Below are positions 44,908 through 53,383 of a stretch of DNA of 64,000 nt, one piece after another. Within the stretch, counting starts at the first letter, position 1; every line of letters begins with the position of its first letter. Source of the stretch: Sphingomonas phyllosphaerae (lineage in GTDB: Bacteria > Pseudomonadota > Alphaproteobacteria > Sphingomonadales > Sphingomonadaceae). Location: contig JAQIJC010000001.1 of NCBI GenBank assembly GCA_036946405.1, forward strand, positions 1,991,001 to 2,055,000, read 5' to 3'. The translations under genes and the position numbers were made by a program. The notes beneath the pieces were generated by a model that worked only from the letters and a program-made list of their open reading frames with translations, was not told the DNA's origin and did not search any database.

Positions 44908-46706
44908 GCGAACCTCGCCCGCGACTGCCCGCCCCCGCGCCGCTCGACATGCCCGAGCAGCGCTTCGACGGACCGCCGCCGCCGGAGCGCGCGCCGGACC
45001 CGTTCGATGGCGCGATCGGGTCGGGGGCGGACACGTTCGCGCGGCGCGCTTTGCTGGTGCTATTGACGCTGGTGCTGGCGCTCGCCGCGTCGACGACGCT
45101 CAAGGAATCGGTGCTGACCGACGGGCTGACAATCAGCGACATGCTGTTGCTGACGGTGTTCTTTCCGCTGTTCGCGCTGCTCGCGTTCGGCTTCATCAAC
45201 ACCGTCGTCGGCTATATCGTGCTGGCGACCGGGCTCCACCCCGGTTTCACCCCGATGCCGCGCTGGTCGGAGCCGCTGAAGGGCCGCACCGCGATCCTGA
45301 TGCCGGTCCATAACGAGGATATCGGCGAAGTGTGCGGGCGGCTGGCGCAGATGGCAGACGCGCTGGCACGGACAGGGTCGTGCGGCGCGTTCGACTTCTT
45401 CATCCTGAGCGATTCCGCCGCCGAGAACGAAGCCGCCGAAGTCGCGGCGTGGCGGGCGCTGGCCGAGCGATCGGAATGCGCGATCTATTATCGCCGCCGC
45501 GTCGAGAATGTCGGGCGCAAGCCGGGCAATATCGCCGACTGGCTGCGCGCGCACGGTGCCGCCTACGACTATATGCTGATGCTCGACGCCGATAGCCTGA
45601 TGGGGGGCGAGACGATCGTTGGCATGACCCAGATCATGGATCGCCGCCCCGGCGTCGCCCTGCTCCAGACCGTGCCGCAGGTGATCGGCGCCTCGACCCT
45701 GTTCCAGCGCTGGATGCAATTCTCCAGCCGGATCTACGGCCCCGCCGCGACCGCGGGGCTGGTGTGGTGGTCGGGGGCGGAGGCGACGTTCTGGGGGCAT
45801 AATGCGCTGATCCGCGTCCGCGCCTTCGCGGACAGTTGCGGGTTGCCAGTACTGCCGGGCGCGCCGCCGTTCGGGGGAACGATCATGAGCCACGACGTCG
45901 TGGAGGCGGCGCTGCTACGGCGGCGCGGCTGGCGCGTGCACATGGTGATGACCGAGGAGACGTTCGAGGAATATCCCCCGACGCTGATCGACGCCGGGGT
46001 GCGCGATCGCCGCTGGGCGCAGGGCAATCTCCAGCATCTTCAACTGCTGGGCGCATCGGGATTTCACTGGATCAACCGGCTGCAATTGCTGCTCGGCGCG
46101 GCGGGGTATCTCGCCTCGCCGCTGTGGCTGCTGCTGATCGCGGTCAGCGTCGTGCAGGCGGTGCGCGGCGAGCCGGGGCTGATGTCGGGTGATCCCTCGG
46201 GGATGGTGCTCGAGCTGACGCTGGCGCTGCTGTTCGGGCCGAAGCTGCTCGGCATCATCCACGCGCTGGGCGATGCGCAGCGCCGCCGCGCGTTGGGCGG
46301 GGCAGGGGGGATCCTGCGATCGGTGCTGGTCGACGTGCCGCTGTCGACGCTCGCCGCGCCGGGGATTGCGCTGACGCAGACGATCGACCTGCTCGGTATC
46401 GCGACGCAGCGCAAGGCGGAGTGGCATGCGCAGAACCGTCGCGTCGACGGGCTGCCGATGGCGGCGATCCTGCCGCGCTATCGCTGGCATGTGCTGCTGG
46501 GCATGTTGCTGCTGGCGCTGTCGCCGTTGATGCCCCATGCGGCGCTGTGGCTGGCGCCGGTCACCGCCGGGCTGCTGCTGTCGCCGTTGATCGTGCAATG
46601 GACCGCCAGCGAGCGCTGGGGTGTGCGCGCGGCGCGCGTCGGGGTGTTCGTGACCGATGCCGGGCGCGAAACGCCGCCGCCGGTGCCGGCGGTCGCGACC
46701 GGGTAA
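44904..46706 (+). CDS. opgH: Glucan biosynthesis glucosyltransferase H
   Basis: A 600-residue inner-membrane GT2 glucosyltransferase that makes the beta-glucan backbone from UDP-glucose. A Pro-rich cytoplasmic start is followed by two helices (about 50-110), the catalytic domain with AILMPVHNED, MLMLDADSLM, LLQTVPQVI and the RRWAQGN acceptor motif, then four to five helices. E. coli OpgH also slows FtsZ through its N-terminus; this one has a short different N-terminus. It forms an operon with opgD and ends at a hairpin. Confidence 0.94.
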   Translation: MSEPRPRLPAPAPLDMPEQRFDGPPPPERAPDPFDGAIGSGADTFARRALLVLLTLVLALAASTTLKESVLTDGLTISDMLLLTVFFPLFALLAFGFINTVVGYIVLATGLHPGFTPMPRWSEPLKGRTAILMPVHNEDIGEVCGRLAQMADALARTGSCGAFDFFILSDSAAENEAAEVAAWRALAERSECAIYYRRRVENVGRKPGNIADWLRAHGAAYDYMLMLDADSLMGGETIVGMTQIMDRRPGVALLQTVPQVIGASTLFQRWMQFSSRIYGPAATAGLVWWSGAEATFWGHNALIRVRAFADSCGLPVLPGAPPFGGTIMSHDVVEAALLRRRGWRVHMVMTEETFEEYPPTLIDAGVRDRRWAQGNLQHLQLLGASGFHWINRLQLLLGAAGYLASPLWLLLIAVSVVQAVRGEPGLMSGDPSGMVLELTLALLFGPKLLGIIHALGDAQRRRALGGAGGILRSVLVDVPLSTLAAPGIALTQTIDLLGIATQRKAEWHAQNRRVDGLPMAAILPRYRWHVLLGMLLLALSPLMPHAALWLAPVTAGLLLSPLIVQWTASERWGVRAARVGVFVTDAGRETPPPVPAVATG

Positions 46707-46723
46707 GCGCGGACATAAGAAAA

Positions 46724-46751
46724 GAGGGAGCGACGCCGGCGCCGCTCCCTC
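46724..46751. terminator. Bidirectional terminator between opgH and a small secreted-protein gene
   Basis: GAGGGAGCG (46724-46732) and CGCTCCCTC (46743-46751) pair perfectly around a GC-rich 10-base loop. On the minus strand the stem is followed by TTTTCTTA, a good intrinsic terminator for the gene ending at 46772; on the plus strand it is followed by CTTCCTT. Confidence 0.75.
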
Positions 46752-46771
46752 CTTCCTTGGCTCAAGACAGC

Positions 46772-47011
46772 TTAGTTGCTGTCCGAATCGTCGCCGTCAT
46801 CAGCGATGATGACGATGCCGGCGATCACCGCCGCCGCCGCGACGGCCGCAACGATCAGACCACCACCGGCCAGCTCGTTCTTCTTTGCAGCCGGCGCCGA
46901 GGCGCGGACCGACTTGGCGACCGACAGGCTGGCAGCCGAGTTGACCGGAGCCGCAACCGCCGGAACGGTGGCGAGCGACGCGACCGCAGCCGCCATCAGA
47001 AACTTCTTCAT
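46772..47011 (-). CDS. Small secreted or membrane-anchored protein, unknown function
   Basis: A 79-residue protein. A signal peptide (MKKFLMAAAVASLATVPAVAA) is followed by a short polar stretch, then a hydrophobic glycine-alanine helix GGGLIVAAVAAAAVIAGIVII and an acidic end (ADDGDDSDSN). GGGAG lies well placed before the ATG. The layout suggests a single-span protein with an acidic tail; similar short proteins are frequent in sphingomonads. I do not know its role. It has its own terminator and stands alone between opgH and aceA. Confidence 0.82.
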   Translation of the reverse strand: MKKFLMAAAVASLATVPAVAAPVNSAASLSVAKSVRASAPAAKKNELAGGGLIVAAVAAAAVIAGIVIIADDGDDSDSN

Positions 47012-47119
47012 ACAAACATCTCCCTCAGGGCCTTCGGCTATTCCCACGCCGCAGTGCATCATGCAACGGCAGTAATATTACAATGCGACGAAAAGTCACC
47101 GCAGCGGGTTAGAAGTGAG

Positions 47120-48709
47120 TCACGCAGCGAATTGGTTCATCGTATTGTGCGCTCCCCCGGCCTTGAGCGCGGCGTCCCCGGCGAAATAGTCCTTGTGGTC
47201 GTCGCCGATATCGCTGCCGGACATGTTCTGGTGGCGGACGCAGGCGATCCCCTCTCGAATTTCACGACGTTGCACATGCCTGACGTAACCGAGCATTCCC
47301 GCTGCGCCGAAATAGTCGCGCGCCAACAGATCGGTGCCGAGCGCCGCGGTGTGATAGGTCGGCAAGGTGATGAGATGGTGAAAGATGCCGGCGCGCTGCG
47401 ACGCGTCGCGCTGGAAGGTGCGGATGCGCTCGTCCGCCTCGACCGCCAGCGGGCTTTCGTCGTAGCCGGCGTCCATCAATCGCGCCCGATCGTAGCCGGC
47501 GACGTCGCGGCCTTCCGTGCGCCAGCGGTCGAACACTTGCTGGCGAAAGTTGAGCGTCCAGTTGAAGCTGGGCGAATTGTTGTAGACCAGCTTGGCGTCG
47601 GGCACTTCGGCGCGGATGCGATCGACCATCCCGGCGATCTGCGCGATGTCGGGGCGCTCGGTTTCGATCCACAACAGGTCGGCCCCGTGGCGGAGCGCGG
47701 TCACGCAGTCGAGCACGCAACGATCCTCGCCCGTGCCGGCGCGGAACTGGAACAGGTTCGAGGCAAGCCGCTTCGGTCGCAGCAACTGCCCGTCGCGCTC
47801 GATCAGCACGTCGCCACGCTCCGGCACCGTGACCGGATCGGCGTCGAGATACCTATTATACTGGTCGCCGAGATCGCCGGGCGCGCGCGAATAGGCGATT
47901 TGCTTGGTCAGGCCGGCCCCAAGCGAGTCGGTGCGCGCGACGATGATGCCGTCCTCGACGCCCAGTTCCATGAAGGCGTAGCGGCAGGCGCGAACCTTCG
48001 CGAGAAAGTCCTCGTGCGGCACCGTCACCTTGCCGTCCTGATGCCCGCATTGTTTCTCGTCGGAGACCTGGTTCTCGATCTGGAGAGCGCAGGCGCCGGC
48101 CTCGATCATCTTGCGCGCGAGCAGATAGGTCGCCTCGGCATTGCCGAAGCCGGCGTCGATGTCGGCGATGATCGGAACGACATGGCTCTCGTAATGGTCG
48201 ACCGCGTGGATCAGCCGCTGCGCCTCCACTGCATTGCCGCTGGCGCGCGCTGCGTCGATGTCGCGGAACAGCAGGTTCAACTCGCGCGCGTCGGCCTGTT
48301 TGAGGAAGGTGTAAATTTCCTCGATCAGCGCCGGCACCGCGGTCTTCTCGTGCATCGACTGGTCAGGAAGCGGGCCGAAGTCGCTGCGCAGCGCGGCGAC
48401 CATCCAGCCCGACAGATAGAGATAGCGCCCCTTGGTGGTGCCGAAATGCTTGCGGATGCTGATGATCTTCTGCTGCGCGATGAAGCCGTGCCAGCAGCCG
48501 AGCGACTGAGTGTAAGCACTCGGGTCGGCATTATAAGCCGCCATATCGCGCCGCATCACCGCCGCGGTGTGGCGCGCAATGTCGAGCCCGGAGCGGAAGC
48601 GGTTCTGCAAGCGCATCCGTGCCACCGCCTCGGGCTGGATGTCGTGCCAGCCGGGGCCGGCCTGCGTGATGGTGCGCTGCGCGGCGGCGACGCTGTCCTG
48701 ATAGGTCAT
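47120..48709 (-). CDS. aceA: Isocitrate lyase (long, Pseudomonas-type)
   Basis: A 529-residue enzyme splitting isocitrate into glyoxylate and succinate, the first glyoxylate-shunt step. The active site is KQCGH with the nucleophile C221, the variant seen in the ~530-residue branch, not the KKCGH of the ~430-residue E. coli type. The substrate loop is YNNSPSFNW. It follows a 52-residue gene by 10 bases and is opposite a ScfR/RamB-like regulator, which fits control by acetate or short fatty acids. Malate synthase is not in the window. Confidence 0.97.
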   Translation of the reverse strand: MTYQDSVAAAQRTITQAGPGWHDIQPEAVARMRLQNRFRSGLDIARHTAAVMRRDMAAYNADPSAYTQSLGCWHGFIAQQKIISIRKHFGTTKGRYLYLSGWMVAALRSDFGPLPDQSMHEKTAVPALIEEIYTFLKQADARELNLLFRDIDAARASGNAVEAQRLIHAVDHYESHVVPIIADIDAGFGNAEATYLLARKMIEAGACALQIENQVSDEKQCGHQDGKVTVPHEDFLAKVRACRYAFMELGVEDGIIVARTDSLGAGLTKQIAYSRAPGDLGDQYNRYLDADPVTVPERGDVLIERDGQLLRPKRLASNLFQFRAGTGEDRCVLDCVTALRHGADLLWIETERPDIAQIAGMVDRIRAEVPDAKLVYNNSPSFNWTLNFRQQVFDRWRTEGRDVAGYDRARLMDAGYDESPLAVEADERIRTFQRDASQRAGIFHHLITLPTYHTAALGTDLLARDYFGAAGMLGYVRHVQRREIREGIACVRHQNMSGSDIGDDHKDYFAGDAALKAGGAHNTMNQFAA

Positions 48710-48719
48710 GGCGATCCTC

Positions 48720-48878
48720 TCAGCCGAGCCGTCCGAGGCGATGATACAGATTGGAGAATTTCGACGAGCGCGGGTCGTCGGCGATCTGGCGGACGTAGTT
48801 CGCGACCGCTTCCTTCATCAGCCCGAAGTCCTCGGTCGAGAAGACCGCGCGGCTGCGCTGCGGTTCAGTGTGCGGCAT
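48720..48878 (-). CDS. Small protein preceding isocitrate lyase
   Basis: A 52-residue soluble protein (MPHTEPQRSRAVFSTEDF, then a helix with EAVANYVRQIADD, ending NLYHRLGRLG). AAGGAG lies eight bases before the ATG, a strong site, and the gene ends 10 bases before aceA, so it is read from the same transcript. The charged helical composition suggests a protein partner. I know no function; a role as an aceA-linked regulator or assembly partner is only inference. Confidence 0.75.
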   Translation of the reverse strand: MPHTEPQRSRAVFSTEDFGLMKEAVANYVRQIADDPRSSKFSNLYHRLGRLG

Positions 48879-48981
48879 GGTGACTGCTCCTTGCTTGGGA
48901 TGGAAGCATCGTAGCGGCTCGCACCCGCAAGCTGTCAGCAATTCACAGGCAATTCATGTCGCTTCGTCCGTCGCGGGCCGC

Positions 48982-49012
48982 TATAGTTCGTCAAGTTGTA
49001 AAGGGATTTACA
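48982..49012 (+). promoter_or_regulatory. Promoter and operator of the aceA-side regulator
   Basis: TATAGT (48982-48987) is a likely -10. Just after the predicted start lies TGTAAA-GGGA-TTTACA (48997-49012), a perfect 6+6 palindrome, followed by the ribosome site GGAGGGG. Placement over the start of transcription fits autorepression by the regulator. RamB and ScfR-type proteins act on AT-rich palindromes, so the same site may affect the divergent aceA transcript. Confidence 0.55.
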
Positions 49013-49022
49013 GGAGGGGCGG

Positions 49023-50408
49023 GTGAGCCGGGACAAGCTGCTGGCGGGACATGCAGTGCGGCGGTTGCGGCGACGCCACGGGCTGACACAGGCAGCGATG
49101 GCCGAGATGCTCGCCATTTCGCCCAGCTATCTCAACCTGATCGAGCGCAACCAGCGTGCGGTGCCGGCCGGGTTGCTGGTCACGCTGGCCGACCGGTTCG
49201 ACTTCGATCCGCGCGTGCTGCTCGCGGGCGAGCCGGGCGGCGGCGCGTCGGCGATCCGGCGGCGGCTGGCCGACCCGCTGTTCGCCGATCTGGAGGTCGA
49301 CCGCAGCGAGGTCGAGGAATGGCTCGCCGCCGCGCCGGGCGGGGCGGAGGCGTTCGCGCGCGCCTTCGACCGCGGGCAGGGCGGTGCGGCCGCGCCGACG
49401 CTCGACGATCCGGCGGTCACGGTGCGGCGCGAGATCGAGCGCTGGCGCAACCACTTCCCCGATCTCGACGCCGCGGCCGAGACGCTCGCAGACGAACTGC
49501 GGCTGGTCGGCGCGGACCTTTACGGTGCGCTGGTCGAGCGGCTGCGGGTCCGGCATGGGCTGGCGATCCGCATTCTGCCGGTCGAGGCGCTGCCCGATCA
49601 TCTCGTCCGCATCGACCTGCACGCGCGGCAGGTGCAACTCGCCGAGCGGCTCGCGCCCTGGTCGCGGAGCTTCGCGCTGGCGGTGCAATGCGGGTTGATC
49701 GAGGCACGCGCGGAGATCGACGCGCTGGTGCGCGGCGCGGCGCTTGACCGTGTGGCGGAGCGGTTGTTCCGGCGGCACCTGTCCGGCTATTTCGCGGCGG
49801 CGGTGATGATGCCGTACGCGCGGTTCCTGCGCGCGTGCGAGGCGAGCGGCTATGATCTGGAGCTGTTGCAGCGGCGCTTCGGCGCAGGGCTGGAGCAGGT
49901 TGCGCACCGGCTGACGACCTTGCAGCGGGTGGGTGCGCGCGGGCTGCCGTTCTTCCTGCTGCGCGTCGATCGGGCCGGGCAGGCGTCGAAGCGCTTCGCC
50001 GGGGCAAGCGACACGCCGTTGCTCGCAAGCGAGACACGCTGCCCGCTATGGCGCATCCACCATGCCTTCGACCGGCCGGGGAGCGTCGTGCCGCAAGTGC
50101 TGGAACTGGAGGATGGCGCGCGCTGGTTCACGCTGGCGGTGGCGGTGACCGGCGCTTCCGTGGGCGCGGGCGCGAACCGGGTCGAGAGCGGGTTCGCGGT
50201 CGCACTCGGGGTGCCCGCCGAAGTGGCCGGGACGCTCGCAGCGGCGCGCGGGCTGGACTTGACCGGCGCGGCGACGTCGGTCGGGCTGGGATGTCGGGCG
50301 TGTCACCGGATGGCGTGCCCGCAGCGCTCGGCGCCGCCGGTTGGGCGGGCACTGCTGGTCAACGAACGCGAGCGGGCGATCTCGGGATGGACGTTTGCCG
50401 GGGATTGA
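49023..50408 (+). CDS. XRE-family short-chain acyl regulator (ScfR/RamB-like)
   Basis: A 461-residue regulator. An HTH_3 domain occupies about 8-62 (LTQAAMAEMLAISPSYLNLIERNQRAVPA). The middle is an ImmA/IrrE-like domain without an obvious HExxH. The C-terminal DUF2083 domain ends with the conserved cysteine cluster GCRACHRMACPQR. RamB (Corynebacterium) controls isocitrate lyase and ScfR/PrpR relatives control methylcitrate and glyoxylate genes; its divergent position to aceA points the same way. The start is GTG with GGAGGGG upstream. Confidence 0.88.
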   Translation: MSRDKLLAGHAVRRLRRRHGLTQAAMAEMLAISPSYLNLIERNQRAVPAGLLVTLADRFDFDPRVLLAGEPGGGASAIRRRLADPLFADLEVDRSEVEEWLAAAPGGAEAFARAFDRGQGGAAAPTLDDPAVTVRREIERWRNHFPDLDAAAETLADELRLVGADLYGALVERLRVRHGLAIRILPVEALPDHLVRIDLHARQVQLAERLAPWSRSFALAVQCGLIEARAEIDALVRGAALDRVAERLFRRHLSGYFAAAVMMPYARFLRACEASGYDLELLQRRFGAGLEQVAHRLTTLQRVGARGLPFFLLRVDRAGQASKRFAGASDTPLLASETRCPLWRIHHAFDRPGSVVPQVLELEDGARWFTLAVAVTGASVGAGANRVESGFAVALGVPAEVAGTLAAARGLDLTGAATSVGLGCRACHRMACPQRSAPPVGRALLVNERERAISGWTFAGD

Positions 50409-50462
50409 GCGGGGCGCAGGTTGCGCCTCTCTCTCACCGTTCATCGTAGGGCGCGTGGCAGG

Positions 50463-50495
50463 GCACGTGCTTCGACAGGCTCAGCACGAACGGTA
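50463..50495. repeat. Family E repeat, copy 2
   Basis: GCACGTGCTTCGACAGGCTC followed by AGCACGAACGG, identical to the copy near 33000 over about 28 bases. It lies between the convergent regulator and SDR genes, so it may be part of their shared terminator region. Confidence 0.7.
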
Positions 50496-50532
50496 CGTGA
50501 CGCGATCCGGTCACGCCCGTCCGGGACGACGT

Positions 50533-51318
50533 CTACTCCTTCGCGGTGCCCGGCTCGGCCATGTTGCGGTGCTGGTGTGCGGTGACTTCGGGCGGCAGGA
50601 TGTGCGCGGCGGCGACCTGCAGCTTGTTCTTCCAGCCCGAGACGATCGAATGCTTGCCCGCCATCAGCGCGTCCCAGCCGTCCTGCGCAACCTTGGCCGG
50701 ATCGGACTTGCTGTCCGAGGTGCCGACGTCGGTGTCCATCATGTCGGCGCGATCGAAGAATTCGGTGTCGACCGGGCCGGGCATCAGCGTCGTCAGCGTG
50801 ATCCCCTCGTGATCCTTCAGCTCGTCGCGCAGCGCATCGGTGAACGAATCCACGAACGCCTTGGTGCCGTTATAGACCGCCTGGAAGCTGCCCGGAATGA
50901 ACCCTGCGATCGAGCCGGTGACCAGCACCTTGCCCTGATGCCGTTCGGTCATCTGGCGCAGCACCTTCTGGAGCAGATAGAGCGTGCCGGTGATGTTGGT
51001 GTCGACCACGCGCCGCCAGTCGGCGACGTCCTGATCAAGGAACCCGCGGCCCAGCCCTTTGCCGGCATTGGCGCAGAGCAGGTCGATCGGGCGACCTTCG
51101 GCGGCGGCGAGCAGCCTGTCGACGCCGTCGATCGTCGACAGGTCTGCCTCGACCGAGGAGACCTCGGTGCCGAATTGCTTGAAATCGGCGGCGGCGGCGT
51201 CGATCAGCGGCTCGTCGGCGACCACGAGGATGTCGTAACCGTCCTTCGCCGCGAGCGTGGCGAGTTCGAAACCGATGCCGGTCGAGGCGCCGGTGATGAT
51301 CGCGAATTTGTTGGGCAT
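50533..51318 (-). CDS. Short-chain dehydrogenase/reductase
   Basis: A 261-residue classical SDR. TGASTGIG binds the nucleotide, NAGKGLG is the stabilising motif and GSIAGFIPGSFQAVYNGTK carries the Ser-Tyr-Lys triad. The C-terminus (KSDPAKVAQDGWDALMAGKHSIVSGWKNKLQ) is characteristic of a branch found in stress-linked clusters. ATG 51318 is chosen because GGAG lies seven bases upstream; ATG 51321 is possible. A family B repeat separates it from the ADH gene upstream. Substrate unknown. Confidence 0.9.
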   Translation of the reverse strand: MPNKFAIITGASTGIGFELATLAAKDGYDILVVADEPLIDAAAADFKQFGTEVSSVEADLSTIDGVDRLLAAAEGRPIDLLCANAGKGLGRGFLDQDVADWRRVVDTNITGTLYLLQKVLRQMTERHQGKVLVTGSIAGFIPGSFQAVYNGTKAFVDSFTDALRDELKDHEGITLTTLMPGPVDTEFFDRADMMDTDVGTSDSKSDPAKVAQDGWDALMAGKHSIVSGWKNKLQVAAAHILPPEVTAHQHRNMAEPGTAKE

Positions 51319-51339
51319 CATGTCTCTCCAATTGTGTTC

Positions 51340-51433
51340 CGTCATCCCCGCGCAGGCGGGGATCCAGACGCGCAGGTGGCTGCTTGAGCCGAGACGTCGG
51401 AGGTTCTGGATCTCCGCCTGCGCGGGGATGACG
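51340..51433. repeat. Paired inverted repeat, family B copy 4
   Basis: GTCATCCCCGCGCAGGCGGG... and ...CTCCGCCTGCGCGGGGATGAC around an interior beginning GACGCGCAGGTGGC and ending GACGTCGGAGGTTCTGGA. It sits between the ADH stop codon and the SDR start. Confidence 0.9.
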
Positions 51434-51439
51434 ATGTGT

Positions 51440-52615
51440 TTACATCCCCGGCTTCAGCACGATCTTCGTCACGTCATTCTGCTGGTCGTGGAACATCTTG
51501 TACCCCTCCGGCCCCTGCTCCAGCGGCATGCGGTGCGAGATCAGGAAGGTGGTGTCGATCTTCTCCTCGAGGATCGCGGTCAGCAATGCGGGGAGGTAAC
51601 GCTGGACGTGGGTCTGCCCGGTCTTGAGCTGCAACCCCTTTTCCATGAACGCGCCGAGCGGCCATTTGTCGACGAACCCGCCATAGACCGCCGGCATCGA
51701 CACACGCCCGCCCTTGCGGCACGCGATGATCGCCTGGCGGTTGGCGTGAGCCCGGTCGGTGCCGGTAAAGGTCGACACCTTGATCTGGTCGAGCACGTTG
51801 TCGACGAAGAAACCGTGCGCCTCCAGCCCGACGCTGTCGATCACCGCATCGGGGCCGATCCCGCCGGTCATCACCATCAGCGCCTCATAGACCGCGCTTT
51901 CCTCGAAGTTGATCGTCTCGGCACCGAACTGCGCGGCCAGCTTGAGCCGGTTGGGGAAGTGATCGATCGCGATCACGCGCTCCGCGCCCATCAGGAACGC
52001 CGACTGAATCGCGAACAGCCCGACCGGGCCGCAGCCCCATACCGCGACGGTATCGCCGGGCTCGATGTCGGCATTCTCCGCGGCCATCCAGCCGGTCGGG
52101 AGAATGTCGGAGAGGAACAGCACCTTGTCGTCCTCAACCCCGTCGGGAATGACGATCGGACCGACGTCGCTGAACGGCACGCGGACATACTCGGCCTGCC
52201 CGCCGGCATAGCCGCCGGTCATGTGGCTGTAGCCGAACAGCCCGGCCATCGGCTGGCCGTACAGTTCCTGCGCGATGTCCTGATTGTCGGCGGGCAGGCC
52301 GTTGTCGCAGGCGGAGAATTGCTGCTTGGTGCAATGATAGCAGCTGCCGCACGAGATCGTGAACGGCACGACGACGCGCTGGCCCTTCTTGAGCGTCGAC
52401 TTCGCGCCGACCTCGACCACCTCGCCCATGAATTCGTGGCCGAGGATGTCGCCCGACTGCATCGTCGGGATGTAGCCGTCGTAGAGGTGAAGGTCCGACC
52501 CGCAGATCGCGGTCGAGGTGACCTTGATGATACAGTCGCGCGGATTAACGATCCCGGGATCGTCGACAGTGTCGACGCGGACATCGTGCTTGCCGTGCCA
52601 GGCGATCGCTTTCAC
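51440..52615 (-). CDS. Zinc-dependent alcohol dehydrogenase (formaldehyde-dehydrogenase-like)
   Basis: A 391-residue medium-chain dehydrogenase. The catalytic zinc site is [14 protein letters not shown] and [12 protein letters not shown]; the structural zinc loop is [17 protein letters not shown]; the cofactor loop [12 protein letters not shown] follows. The length and the [29 protein letters not shown] segment resemble the glutathione-independent formaldehyde dehydrogenase/threonine-dehydrogenase-like branch. The start overlaps the upstream SRPBCC gene (ATGA). Together they form a two- or three-gene operon with a stress-type promoter. Substrate not determinable. Confidence 0.92.
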   Translation of the reverse strand: MKAIAWHGKHDVRVDTVDDPGIVNPRDCIIKVTSTAICGSDLHLYDGYIPTMQSGDILGHEFMGEVVEVGAKSTLKKGQRVVVPFTISCGSCYHCTKQQFSACDNGLPADNQDIAQELYGQPMAGLFGYSHMTGGYAGGQAEYVRVPFSDVGPIVIPDGVEDDKVLFLSDILPTGWMAAENADIEPGDTVAVWGCGPVGLFAIQSAFLMGAERVIAIDHFPNRLKLAAQFGAETINFEESAVYEALMVMTGGIGPDAVIDSVGLEAHGFFVDNVLDQIKVSTFTGTDRAHANRQAIIACRKGGRVSMPAVYGGFVDKWPLGAFMEKGLQLKTGQTHVQRYLPALLTAILEEKIDTTFLISHRMPLEQGPEGYKMFHDQQNDVTKIVLKPGM

Positions 52616-53139
52616 AGCCCCATCTCCTCGAATTGCTTGGCGTTCATCGCGGGGGTGGCGATCTCGCCGGTTTCCAGCAGCTGCTTGAAGCGGCGCAGGT
52701 CGCGGCGCGCCTGGATTGCGGGTTCGCGCTGGAACATCTTGGCGATCACCTTGCCGATCACTCCGGCGGGCGGGTCATAGTCGATCGTCGCGACGATCAC
52801 CGTGCCGCGCGCCCCGGCGTCGCGGAACTCGACCCGGCCGCGGTTGGGGATTTCGGCTCCCGGCTCGCTTTCCCACGCGAGCAGCTTGCCGGGGACTTCC
52901 TCGGTGATCCGCGCGTCCCATTCGACATGGCTGCCACCGGGCGCCTTGACGACCCAGTGCGAGCGGCGTTCGTCGTGCACGTCGATGCGCACGACGTTCT
53001 CCATGAACGCGGGCCAGGCGGCGAAGTCGCGGAAACGCGAATAGACCTCGGCGACGGGCTGGTTGATCGTGACGGCGCGGGCGGCAAGCGCGGTCGGCTT
53101 GTCGTGTTTGGCGGCGGCGAGCGGGGCGTCATCGGCCAT
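52612..53139 (-). CDS. SRPBCC family protein (START-like fold)
   Basis: A 175-residue protein with one START-like domain: [32 protein letters not shown], then [21 protein letters not shown] and [18 protein letters not shown]. This cyclase/dehydrase-like form binds hydrophobic molecules and is common in general-stress clusters. It is the first gene of an operon with the zinc ADH and is preceded by an EcfG-like promoter. No catalytic residues are evident. Confidence 0.9.
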   Translation of the reverse strand: MADDAPLAAAKHDKPTALAARAVTINQPVAEVYSRFRDFAAWPAFMENVVRIDVHDERRSHWVVKAPGGSHVEWDARITEEVPGKLLAWESEPGAEIPNRGRVEFRDAGARGTVIVATIDYDPPAGVIGKVIAKMFQREPAIQARRDLRRFKQLLETGEIATPAMNAKQFEEMGL

Positions 53140-53165
53140 GGCGGCTCCTTTCCTGTCGCGCCGTC

Positions 53166-53191
53166 AATGGCCGGTCGGGGAGGGGCGTTCC
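53166..53191 (-). promoter_or_regulatory. Candidate EcfG (general stress) promoter for the SRPBCC-ADH operon
   Basis: On the minus strand GGAAC (53191-53187) is followed after 17 bases by CATT (53169-53166). The EcfG consensus is GGAAC-N16/17-CGTT, so one base of the -10 differs. The start would lie about 20 bases upstream of ATG 53139. Confidence 0.4.
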
Positions 53192-53252
53192 GTGGAAAAG
53201 CCGTGCGTTGATCTGGGTCAGTGAGGTTGCCGCTTCACCGTCATCCCTCACT

Positions 53253-53347
53253 CGTCATCCCCGCGAAGGCGGGGATCCAGAACCTCTGACGGCTGAACTC
53301 CTGCGAAGACCTGCGCGTCTGGATCCCCGCCTTCGCGGGGATGACGG
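53253..53347. repeat. Paired inverted repeat, family B copy 5
   Basis: CGTCATCCCCGCGAAGGCGG... and ...TCCCCGCCTTCGCGGGGATG ACGG, with a conserved interior beginning AACCTCTGACGGCTG and ending AGACCTGCGCGTCTGG. It lies between the Tat-SDR stop and the SRPBCC promoter. Confidence 0.9.
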
Positions 53348-53383
53348 TGGTGGTCGGGGGCGGCTCGCGTCCAAGCGGGGTGG

